Source: an uncultured Collinsella sp. (lineage in GTDB: Bacteria > Actinomycetota > Coriobacteriia > Coriobacteriales > Coriobacteriaceae). From it: a DNA stretch of 19,328 nucleotides. Positions 1-5,601 of the stretch are shown piece after piece. Below the pieces are notes generated by a model, which saw only the letters and a program-made list of their open reading frames with translations, did not search any database and was not told where the DNA came from. A program made the translations under genes and the position numbers. The stretch spans positions 1 to 19,328 of the forward strand of contig CAAEOL010000013.1 in assembly GCA_900757595.1 (NCBI GenBank). Reading direction: 5' to 3'. Position 1 is the first letter of the stretch, and the number at the start of each line of letters is the position of its first letter.

Positions 1-41
1 CCAAAGCCACACGCTAACAGCTTTAAGGAGTCAAAGCTGGT

Positions 42-446
42 TTAGCCAAAGAAGCGCTTGATCTCGATCTCGGCGTTCTCCAGGCAGTCGGAGCCGTGGA
101 TCACGTTGGCGTTGACATCGACAGCGAAGTCGCCGCGAATGGTGCCGGGCGCAGCATCAAGCGGGTTGGTAGCGCCCATAAGGGTGCGCATCTTGGAAAC
201 AGCGGAGAGACCGGAAACGACCATCTTGACGACCGGACCGCTCGTCATAAAGTCGCAGAGACCGCCAAAGAAGGGCTTGTCGGCCAGATGGGCGTAGTGC
301 TCCTCGACGGTAGCGCGCTCGAGCGTGGTCATCTCCATGCGCTCGATGACAAGGCCGCTACGCTCAATACGAGCAACGATCTCGCCGATCTTGCGATCGC
401 GCACCGCGTCGGGCTTAATCATGATGAAGGTCTTCTCGATAGCCAT
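42..446 (-). CDS. ndk: Nucleoside diphosphate kinase
   Basis: Cytoplasmic enzyme that moves the gamma phosphate from ATP to other nucleoside diphosphates through a phosphohistidine, balancing NTP and dNTP pools. The 134-aa product has the usual length for bacterial Ndk. It begins with the family pattern TFIMIKPDAV (residues 6-15) and carries the active-site block NVIHGSD with the catalytic His at residue 117, followed by the C-terminal NAEIEIKRFF. The reading frame is open 14 codons further upstream, but the start at 446 is preferred because GAAAGG lies 7 nt before it (454-459) and the family N-terminus begins there. It stands alone, with the argH terminator upstream and a possible extended -10 at 510-518. 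Identification is certain at family level. Confidence 0.97.
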   Translation of the reverse strand: MAIEKTFIMIKPDAVRDRKIGEIVARIERSGLVIERMEMTTLERATVEEHYAHLADKPFFGGLCDFMTSGPVVKMVVSGLSAVSKMRTLMGATNPLDAAPGTIRGDFAVDVNANVIHGSDCLENAEIEIKRFFG

Positions 447-509
447 AAGGTAGCCTTTCAAGTAGGTTCGCGCGTGCCCAAGTCCCATTCCGGCACCCGC
501 CTGGACTGC

Positions 510-518
510 ATCGTAACA
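510..518 (-). promoter_or_regulatory. Probable extended -10 element for ndk
   Basis: Read on the minus strand this is TGTTACGAT, an extended -10 (TG, one base, TACGAT) that fits the actinobacterial TAnnnT pattern. It would start transcription near 503, giving a leader of about 57 nt before the ndk start. A convincing -35 is not visible (TTTAAC at 17-nt spacing). The same nonamer type precedes two other genes in this window. Confidence 0.4.
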
Positions 519-746
519 GAGTTTTAGCTGCAGTTAAACAAAAAGCTGTTTATTGAAACGCTGCAATTTATTAAAGCGCTCCATATATGTCACTTCTGTT
601 TCGAAGCCCGATTAGAGTACCATCCGACCGCTCATCAACCACATGGAACAGAGCGGGCGGTCGGTTGCCACCCGCGAACGTACCCCCTTCACAACCTGCC
701 CAAAGGTCCTACAGAAGTTCTCGACAAGCCCCTCCCCCATAGCAGC
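519..746. other. Non-coding gap upstream of ndk
   Basis: Part of the 384-nt gap between ndk and argH. Apart from the ndk -10 candidate on one side and the argH terminator on the other, I see no gene here. A 16-codon minus-strand ORF at 534-584 lacks a ribosome binding site. The 530-600 part is AT-rich compared with its surroundings and may hold upstream promoter sequence. Confidence 0.5.
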
Positions 747-777
747 AAAATAGGGGCGCCCGCATCAGCAGACGCCC
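747..777 (-). terminator. argH intrinsic terminator
   Basis: On the minus strand GGGCGTCTGC and GCGGGCGCCC form a 10-bp stem with two G-U pairs and a 4-nt loop (arms 768-777 and 754-763). It is followed by a short U-rich tail (UAUUUU, 747-752). It lies 53 nt beyond the argH stop codon. Confidence 0.7.
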
Positions 778-830
778 GTAAAGCTAAAACGATTTATCAA
801 TAAATGGACAATACGTCTTCAGCCAAACCT

Positions 831-2261
831 CTACTTTGCCCCGTGGCCCATCTCGACGACCTTGGATAACGAGCCAAACACACCCTCATCGGCCGCGAGC
901 TGCGCCTCGGCGCTTCCCAACTGCACGGCAACGGCAGCAGGGGCGGTACCACCCTCGGTCGTGCGCGCGGCGACAATCGACGGGATGTCGAGTGCCTCGG
1001 TAATGTCGCGCTCAAAGAGCGGACTTGCCTCCTGAAACACCTCAAACGGCAGGTCCTCAAGATTGCAGCCGCGCTTCTCACACATCAGGACAAGATGACC
1101 CACCACGGCATGTGCCTCGCGGAACGGCAGGCCGCGCTTTGCCAGGTAATCGGCAACATCAGTGGCTGCCAAGTGGCCCACACCACACTCGCGCGCCATG
1201 GCGTCCTCGTTGACAGTCCAGGTCGAGATCATGCCGGCCATAACCGACAGGCACTGCATGAGCGTGTGAGCGGTATCGAGCGCGCCCTCCTTGTCCTCCT
1301 GCAAGTCCTTGTTATAAGCGAGCGGCAGGCCCTTCATGGTCACAAGCAGCTGCACCAGGTTGCCATAGACTCGGCCACTCTTGCCGCGGATAAGCTCGGC
1401 AAAGTCGGGGTTCTTCTTCTGCGGCATGATGGACGAGCCGGTGGAATACGAGTCGGAAAGCGTGATAAAGCCGAATTCGGAGCTCGACCACACCACGATC
1501 TCCTCGGAAAGACGCGACAGGTGCATGGCCATGACGGAGCCGGCGTAATGCAAATCGAGCAGGAAATCACGGTCGGAAACCGCATCGAGCGAGTTGGGAA
1601 TCACACCCGCAAAGCCAAGCTCGGCAGCTGTCATCTGGCGATCGAGCGGATAGCTCGTACCGGCAAGAGCGGCAGCACCCAGCGGGCAGTTGTCAGCGGC
1701 ATCAAAGGCAGCCTTCAGGCGTGTAAAGTCGCGCGCGAACATCCAGGAATACGCCAGCAGATGATGCGACAGCAGCACGGGCTGAGCATGCTGCATGTGC
1801 GTGTAGCCCGGCAGAATCACCTTGTCGTACTTCTTGGCCGCATCCACCAGCACATGGCGCAGCTCAAGATTGGCCTCCATGAGTTCCTTGGCCAGCGCCT
1901 TGACGCCCAGACGCGTATCGGTCGCCACCTGGTCGTTGCGCGAACGCCCGGTATGCAAGCGCTTACCGGCCTCGCCGATGCGGCGCGTCAGCTCGCTCTC
2001 GATGGACATATGAATGTCCTCATCGTTGATATCGAAGGTGAAGTTGCCGGCATCGATATCCTGTTCGATTCCGGTCAGGCCCTCGGCAATCGCCTGCTCG
2101 TCCTCGGCACTGATGATGCCCTGGGCCGCCAGCATCTTGGCATGCGCCTTAGAACCGGCGATATCCTGCTTATAGAGATGTTTGTCAACCGGCAGCGACG
2201 CGCCAAACTCCTGCGTGACCTCGGCCACTCCCGCCTCAAAACGACCGCCCCAAAGAGCCAT
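831..2261 (-). CDS. argH: Argininosuccinate lyase
   Basis: Splits argininosuccinate into arginine and fumarate, the last step of arginine synthesis; cytoplasmic homotetramer of the fumarase/aspartase superfamily. The 476-aa product has all three superfamily signatures: HTGRSRNDQVATD at 103-115, THMQHAQP at 154-161, and the substrate-binding loop GSSIMPQKKNPD at 275-286, which holds the catalytic serine. The start at 2261 (MALWGGRF) matches the family N-terminus and follows AAAGGGG. An open extension of 27 codons upstream lacks family sequence. It is downstream of argG and a 56-aa gene on the same strand, so the last two arginine steps sit together. I see no separate strong promoter in the 118 nt before it. 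Certain at family level. Confidence 0.97.
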   Translation of the reverse strand: MALWGGRFEAGVAEVTQEFGASLPVDKHLYKQDIAGSKAHAKMLAAQGIISAEDEQAIAEGLTGIEQDIDAGNFTFDINDEDIHMSIESELTRRIGEAGKRLHTGRSRNDQVATDTRLGVKALAKELMEANLELRHVLVDAAKKYDKVILPGYTHMQHAQPVLLSHHLLAYSWMFARDFTRLKAAFDAADNCPLGAAALAGTSYPLDRQMTAAELGFAGVIPNSLDAVSDRDFLLDLHYAGSVMAMHLSRLSEEIVVWSSSEFGFITLSDSYSTGSSIMPQKKNPDFAELIRGKSGRVYGNLVQLLVTMKGLPLAYNKDLQEDKEGALDTAHTLMQCLSVMAGMISTWTVNEDAMARECGVGHLAATDVADYLAKRGLPFREAHAVVGHLVLMCEKRGCNLEDLPFEVFQEASPLFERDITEALDIPSIVAARTTEGGTAPAAVAVQLGSAEAQLAADEGVFGSLSKVVEMGHGAK

Positions 2262-2379
2262 GGAACCGTCCCCTTTCTCCAAATACCAAAACAAGCGCCC
2301 AAAGCAATGAGCCATGTCGCTAAAGCGATTTTTCAACCGCAAGTTTTACACATTCCCCACCGTGCACGGGGCCATGTAG

Positions 2380-2550
2380 CTAATATGCAAAGAAGTGACG
2401 CACGAGGCACTTGGTGCCCAACGTCTCCCTCCGGATGTTGCCTTGCGAACCATCGATCCAGGCCTTCAGGCTCATAGGAACATCCTCGACCTTTGCAGCA
2501 TCGAACTCGGGCGCGAGGGCAAGCAAGGCATGCGCGATAGCGTTGAACAT
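2380..2550 (-). CDS. Small protein of unknown function (56 aa)
   Basis: I do not recognise this protein. The 56-codon ORF starts ATG at 2550 behind a strong ribosome binding site, GAGGAG at 2559-2564 with 8-nt spacing, and ends TAG at 2380. The product starts MFNAIAHALLALAPEFDAAK and has a mixed, soluble composition (for example MSLKAWIDG at 26-34 and RHFFAY at the C-terminus), with no membrane segment or signal peptide. It lies between argG and argH on the same strand, 118 nt before argH and after a hairpin at 2599-2628. It could be an accessory gene of the arginine cluster or an unrelated insertion. It carries the neighbouring codons CGG AGG (Arg40-Arg41) but is not arginine-rich enough to look like an attenuator leader. 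Real gene is likely because of the RBS; function unknown. Confidence 0.6.
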   Translation of the reverse strand: MFNAIAHALLALAPEFDAAKVEDVPMSLKAWIDGSQGNIRRETLGTKCLVRHFFAY

Positions 2551-2598
2551 AATGGATACTCCTCATATATAGGCACAGAGCCGCCAAATTGATAGAAG

Positions 2599-2628
2599 GA
2601 GCCCCGCTGGACAACCCCGGCGGGGCTC
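2599..2628 (-). terminator. Hairpin after argG, probable weak terminator
   Basis: A perfect 9-bp inverted repeat, gagccccgc (2599-2607) and gcggggctc (2620-2628), encloses a 12-nt loop. On the minus strand it is followed by CTTCTATCAATTT, a poor U-tract, so partial read-through from argG into the 56-aa gene and argH is plausible. It lies 153 nt past the argG stop. Confidence 0.55.
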
Positions 2629-2781
2629 GGACTCAGCCGTAGACGCGGCATCATTTATGCGGGCGGAACGTAGGGGCCACCGATGTTAAGAAGTGTCAGC
2701 AAGCATAACGAAAGGTAGGGACCCCGTGCGCCCGTTATGTATCACGCGGATGGGCCGCGCGGATACCAAGGGAAGGAGGCG

Positions 2782-4008
2782 CTAGGCCTGGGCGGCAGCG
2801 GAGCTGGGACCCTGGACCTTTGCCCACGTCTTGAGCGACAGCGTATCGATCTCGATAAAGCCGGCGCTGGCCTTCTCGTCAAACGTGGTGTCGCGGTCGT
2901 AGGTAGCCAGACCGTAGTCATACAGGCTAAACGGGCTCTTGCGACCGACGACATGGCAGTTGCCCTTAAAGAACTTCAGACGGACGGTACCGGTCACGAA
3001 CTTCTGGGTATCGGCCATAAAGGCATCGAGCGCGTTCTTGAGCGGGCTGTACCACTGGCCGTTGTACACGGCGGTGGCCCAATCCTGCTCGAGCTTGATC
3101 TTGGTCTTGAGCAGGTCGCCCTCGACGCAAATGTCCTCAAGTGCCTTGTGGGCGGTGATGAGCGTCAGGGCGCCGGGAACCTCATAGCACTCACGGCTCT
3201 TGAGGCCCACCAGACGATCCTCGACCAGGTCGAGACGGCCAAAGCCGTTGTCACCAGAGATCTTGTTGAGGGCGATGACGATCTCGGAGAGCTTCATCTT
3301 CTTGCCGTCGACGGCGACGGGCTTGCCGGCCTCAAACTCAATCTCGGTATACGTCGGGGTGTCGGGCGCGTCCTCGGGGTTCTTGGTCATAACCCAGGCG
3401 TCATCGAGCGGCTCGTTCCAGGGATCCTCCAGGTGACCGCACTCAATGGCGCGACCCCACAGGTTGTCGTCGATGGAGTAGGGGTTGTCGTTGGCGCCCT
3501 CGGGAACCGGCACGTTGTGGGCGTGAGCATAGGCAACCTCATCGGGACGGCACTTCAGATCCCACTCGCGAACCGGGGCGATAACCTTAAGCTCGGGGTC
3601 GAGGGCCTTGACGGCAGCCTCAAAACGAACCTGGTCGTTACCCTTGCCGGTGCAGCCGTGGGCGACGTAGGTCGCGCCAAACTCGTGAGCGACCTCGACA
3701 AGCTTCTTGGCGAGCAGCGGGCGAGACAGCGCGGAGAGCAGCGGGTACTTGTTCTCGTACATGGAGTTTGCGGCGATGGCCTTAGTCAGGAACTCATCGG
3801 AGAACTCGTCGCGCAGGTCGAGCACCTGGCAATCGAGAACGCCCAGGTCAAGCGCCTTCTGCTTCTTGGCATCCAAGCCGGTCTCCTCCTGGCCCACGTT
3901 GCCGCAGACGCAAACGACATCGAGATTCTTCTCGTCCTGGAGCCACTTGACACATACGGATGTATCAAGACCACCGGAATATGCGAGAACGACTTTTTCC
4001 TTGCTCAT
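2782..4008 (-). CDS. argG: Argininosuccinate synthase
   Basis: Joins citrulline and aspartate with ATP to give argininosuccinate, AMP and PPi; cytoplasmic, penultimate step of arginine synthesis. The 408-aa product shows the N-type ATP pyrophosphatase loop AYSGGLDTS at 9-17, the conserved GCTGKGNDQVRFE at 118-130, and GRKSPFSLYDYGLATY near the C-terminus (355-370), typical of full-length ArgG. The start at 4008 (MSKEKVVLAYSGG) follows AAAGGAAA; a 17-codon in-frame extension is not family sequence. A long 5' leader lies upstream with an arginine-rich 24-codon ORF and alternative hairpins, and an ARG-box-like site lies beyond that, so repression and attenuation by arginine are likely. argH lies downstream on the same strand. 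Confidence 0.97.
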   Translation of the reverse strand: MSKEKVVLAYSGGLDTSVCVKWLQDEKNLDVVCVCGNVGQEETGLDAKKQKALDLGVLDCQVLDLRDEFSDEFLTKAIAANSMYENKYPLLSALSRPLLAKKLVEVAHEFGATYVAHGCTGKGNDQVRFEAAVKALDPELKVIAPVREWDLKCRPDEVAYAHAHNVPVPEGANDNPYSIDDNLWGRAIECGHLEDPWNEPLDDAWVMTKNPEDAPDTPTYTEIEFEAGKPVAVDGKKMKLSEIVIALNKISGDNGFGRLDLVEDRLVGLKSRECYEVPGALTLITAHKALEDICVEGDLLKTKIKLEQDWATAVYNGQWYSPLKNALDAFMADTQKFVTGTVRLKFFKGNCHVVGRKSPFSLYDYGLATYDRDTTFDEKASAGFIEIDTLSLKTWAKVQGPSSAAAQA

Positions 4009-4058
4009 GGCTGTTTCCTTTCGCCCTTGGTAGCTAGTTAGAACATCGGTCAGTTGCA

Positions 4059-4174
4059 AGTCATTTCGAGGTCAAAAAACCGTGCAATATCAGGTTAAAT
4101 AGCAAAAAGCAGCACAGCATGCCCTAGAAACATGCAGCAATGTCGTGCTAAAACCCAACGACCTCAAAATGACT
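4059..4174 (-). repeat. Long-range complementary arms in the argG leader
   Basis: Arms agtcatttcgaggtc (4059-4073) and gacctcaaaatgact (4160-4174) are inverted copies that differ at one base. In the argG transcript they could form a 15-bp helix with a single G-U pair, closing an 86-nt loop. The upstream arm falls in the loop of the attenuator hairpin (4154-4182), so the two folds compete. The role is unknown. As DNA they could instead be a pair of inverted protein-binding sites about 101 bp apart. Confidence 0.55.
4104..4149 (-). terminator. Possible second hairpin with U-tract in argG leader
   Basis: On the minus strand AGCAC (4145-4149) can pair with GTGCT (4111-4115). Inside it, GCATG (4131-4135) can pair with CATGC (4117-4121). 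Two bases later comes UUUUU (4104-4108). The internal loop is large and uneven, so this is a weaker terminator candidate than the hairpin at 4154-4182. Confidence 0.3.
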
Positions 4175-4182
4175 CTGTTGGG
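4150..4182 (-). terminator. Candidate attenuator terminator of argG
   Basis: On the minus strand CCCAAC (4177-4182) and GTTGGG (4154-4159) form a 6-bp stem followed directly by UUUU (4150-4153). The stem overlaps the hairpin at 4173-4206, so only one of the two can exist. It lies 32 nt beyond the stop codon of the arginine-rich leader ORF. The stem is short for a terminator and the loop is 17 nt, hence moderate confidence. Confidence 0.5.
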
Positions 4183-4206
4183 GCATTTAGCCCCATGCGG
4201 ACAGAG
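4173..4206 (-). promoter_or_regulatory. Candidate antiterminator hairpin of argG leader
   Basis: On the minus strand CTCTGT (4201-4206) pairs with ACAGAG (4173-4178), stacked on an inner stem TGGGGC (4190-4195) with GCCCCA (4179-4184), loop TAAAT, and one 5-nt bulge: 12 bp in total. It uses bases 4177-4182 that the attenuator stem needs. Its 5' strand starts 8 nt past the leader ORF stop, within the footprint of a ribosome waiting there. A further 6-bp hairpin, GACGAT (4216-4221) with ATCGTC (4206-4211), overlaps the last arginine codons. Confidence 0.5.
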
Positions 4207-4213
4207 ACGATTG

Positions 4214-4288
4214 TTATCGTCGTCGGGAAATTGCGCGCTGGCGTCGGATGGCATTGTCTGCAGTAGTGATAATCTTTACGAACTGCAT
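4214..4288 (-). CDS. Arginine-rich leader peptide of argG (24 aa)
   Basis: A 24-codon ORF inside the argG leader on the argG strand. It starts ATG at 4288 behind an excellent ribosome binding site, GAAAGGAG at 4295-4302 with 6-nt spacing, and ends TAA at 4214. The peptide starts MQFVK and ends RRQRAISRRR, so six of the last ten residues are arginine, coded by CGA four times (three in a row just before the stop) and CGC twice. CGA is expected to be a slow codon in a high-GC actinobacterium (inference). Hairpins that exclude one another follow at once. This is the layout of ribosome-mediated attenuation as known for his, trp and leu operons, here with arginine codons ahead of an arginine gene. 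The peptide itself probably has no function beyond sensing Arg-tRNA. It is shorter than usual gene-calling limits. Confidence 0.75.
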   Translation of the reverse strand: MQFVKIITTADNAIRRQRAISRRR

Positions 4289-4327
4289 CTGCCTCTCCTT
4301 TCACCTATCGCCGGGCGCAATTCTAAT

Positions 4328-4333
4328 ATCGTA
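4328..4333 (-). promoter_or_regulatory. Possible -10 element for the argG leader
   Basis: TACGAT on the minus strand, with TAGAAT (4320-4325) as an alternative a few bases downstream. Either would start the transcript shortly before the leader ORF ribosome binding site. No good -35 is visible, so the position is tentative. Confidence 0.25.
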
Positions 4334-4458
4334 AACGGTACCTTTTCCTCGGTAAGCGGTTGTTTTTCCGTCTCCGTTTTCGATGGTCGCTATATTACGC
4401 TAAAGTGCCTGCTGTACAAGCGACAAATTCAAATTTCTGAAAAGTTTTTTCATTACTT

Positions 4459-4476
4459 TGTGAATGATGATGCAAA
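4459..4476. promoter_or_regulatory. ARG-box-like ArgR operator
   Basis: The 18 bp TGTGAATGATGATGCAAA match every fixed position of the ARG box pattern TnTGnAT-N4-ATnCAnA; only two of the four central bases depart from A/T. A weaker TGAAA...TTTCA symmetric site lies at 4436-4453, about two helical turns away; ArgR sites usually come in such pairs. The site is in the divergent region between argG and the HAD gene, upstream of the argG leader. An ArgR gene is not in the window. Confidence 0.55.
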
Positions 4477-4562
4477 TATGCGCCAATCCTGCGAAAATAC
4501 GCCCGACTATCAAGTAGAGGGTCAATCACCCGAAACATTCTGGAAACCGAGAGGCGCGTTTT

Positions 4563-5390
4563 ATGCAGACTTACGAATCAGACGCCAACATCGGCAACAT
4601 TAAGATTCTCGCTGTCGATATGGACAAGACGTTACTGACCGACGAGCGCGTGCTGCCTCAGGGCCTCGACGAGCGCCTGGACAAGCTCGCCGAGGCTGGC
4701 ATCGTGTTCTGCCCCGCCAGCGGACGCCCCGCCCCCAAACTCGAGGAGATGTTTGAGGACATCAAGAGCCGCATCGCTTTTTGCCCCGATAACGGCGCGT
4801 GCGTTATCTACCGCGGCAACTATATCTATAAGAGCACTATCGACGTGGCGCTGTATCAGCAGGTCTTGAGCCGCGCCTCGGAGGATTCGCGCGCTGTCCC
4901 CGTCCTGTGCTGCTTCGACGAGTTCTATGTACTTGCCCGCGATCATCAATACCACGACGAGATCAGCGTCTACTACAACACGATCAACTACGTCGATAGC
5001 TTTGAGGGCATTGACATCGAGTCTAACAAGATTTCGATCTTCTTCCCCGCCTACGATGCCGAGCCAGCGTTTCGCGAGGACTACAGCCCGGCATTCTCGG
5101 ACCGACTCTATGTCACCAATGCTGGCCGCGAGTGGATCGACTTTATGAACCTGGGCGTCGACAAGGGGTCGGGCGTAGCACATCTCTGCGAGCGCCTGGG
5201 CATCGATATCGCCGACGCCGCTGCCGTGGGCGATACGTACAACGACATCCCCATGCTGGAGCGCGTCGGGCATAGCTTTATCGTGGACAATGCCGAGGAG
5301 CACATGAACGCGCATGCCAAATGGCGCATTCCGAGCAACAACGACGGGGGCGTACTGACGCTCATCGACGCCATCTTGGCGGCTCGTTAA
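4563..5390 (+). CDS. Cof-type HAD-IIB family phosphatase
   Basis: Predicted cytoplasmic Mg2+-dependent phosphatase of sugar phosphates, nucleotides or cofactors; the substrate cannot be read from sequence. The 275-aa product has the four HAD motifs in order: DMDKT with Asp19 and Asp21 (motif I), the serine of PASGRP at 53 (motif II), Lys201 in VDKGSG (motif III), and GDTYND at 223-228 (motif IV). The large segment between motifs II and III (about 80-195) is the IIB cap. The start at 4563 follows GAGAGG (4549-4554) by 8 nt. It diverges from argG across a roughly 550-nt region. A strong terminator follows at 5465. A GTG-started frame running into it from 4145 is not credible. Confidence 0.9.
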   Translation: MQTYESDANIGNIKILAVDMDKTLLTDERVLPQGLDERLDKLAEAGIVFCPASGRPAPKLEEMFEDIKSRIAFCPDNGACVIYRGNYIYKSTIDVALYQQVLSRASEDSRAVPVLCCFDEFYVLARDHQYHDEISVYYNTINYVDSFEGIDIESNKISIFFPAYDAEPAFREDYSPAFSDRLYVTNAGREWIDFMNLGVDKGSGVAHLCERLGIDIADAAAVGDTYNDIPMLERVGHSFIVDNAEEHMNAHAKWRIPSNNDGGVLTLIDAILAAR

Positions 5391-5429
5391 CGGGGCTCGT
5401 CGGACCCGGCCGGGCGCCAAGATGGCGTC
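5367..5429 (+). repeat. 15-bp inverted repeat spanning the HAD gene stop codon
   Basis: gacgccatcttggcg (5367-5381) and cgccaagatggcgtc (5415-5429) are exact inverse complements separated by 33 nt that contain the TAA at 5388-5390. No T-tract follows, so it is not a standard terminator. It could stabilise the mRNA 3' end. Confidence 0.7.
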
Positions 5430-5464
5430 TTGAGTGTCTAGATACTTAGCTGAAATGATTTGAG

Positions 5465-5505
5465 CAGAGGGGAGCTCCTTGTTGGGAGGGGCTCCCCTCT
5501 GTTTT
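5465..5505 (+). terminator. Intrinsic terminator after HAD gene
   Basis: CAGAGGGGAGC (5465-5475) and GCTCCCCTCTG (5491-5501) form a perfect 11-bp stem with a 15-nt loop, followed by TTTT. It lies between the convergent HAD and polA genes. The opposite strand has no clear U-tract, so it serves mainly the plus strand. Confidence 0.85.
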
Positions 5506-5513
5506 GGTTACTG

Positions 5514-5544
5514 TGGGACAAATTAATCAGTAGTGTTTGTCCCA
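5514..5544. repeat. 9-bp inverted repeat, REP-like
   Basis: tgggacaaa (5514-5522) and tttgtccca (5536-5544) are exact inverse complements around a 13-nt loop, in the gap between the terminator and the polA stop. No T-tract lies on either side. It resembles a short repetitive extragenic palindrome or a polA 3' end structure. Confidence 0.5.
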
Positions 5545-5601
5545 AATCTTAAGTATGTGGGGGCTTGCGTCTTGGGCGAGCTTGCCTTACGGAGTGCTTC
5601 C

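Noticed and set aside
18..39. Hairpin downstream of ndk (cagcttt/aaagctg)
   Set aside because: No U-tract on the minus strand and only a 7-bp AT-rich stem; the window ends too soon to judge.
534..584. 16-codon minus-strand ORF upstream of ndk as a leader peptide
   Set aside because: No ribosome binding site and no codon run linked to ndk function.
2317..2333. tcgctaaagcga followed by TTTTT on the plus strand as a terminator
   Set aside because: No plus-strand gene ends nearby; it lies just upstream of argH on the other strand.
4009..4300. T-box riboswitch upstream of argG
   Set aside because: I found no T-box core (GGGTGGnACCGCG-like) and no stem I array; the translated leader explains the layout better.
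4145..4603. 152-codon plus-strand ORF starting GTG and overlapping the HAD gene start
   Set aside because: No ribosome binding site, low-complexity unfamiliar product, crosses the argG leader elements and overlaps a well-supported gene by 41 nt.
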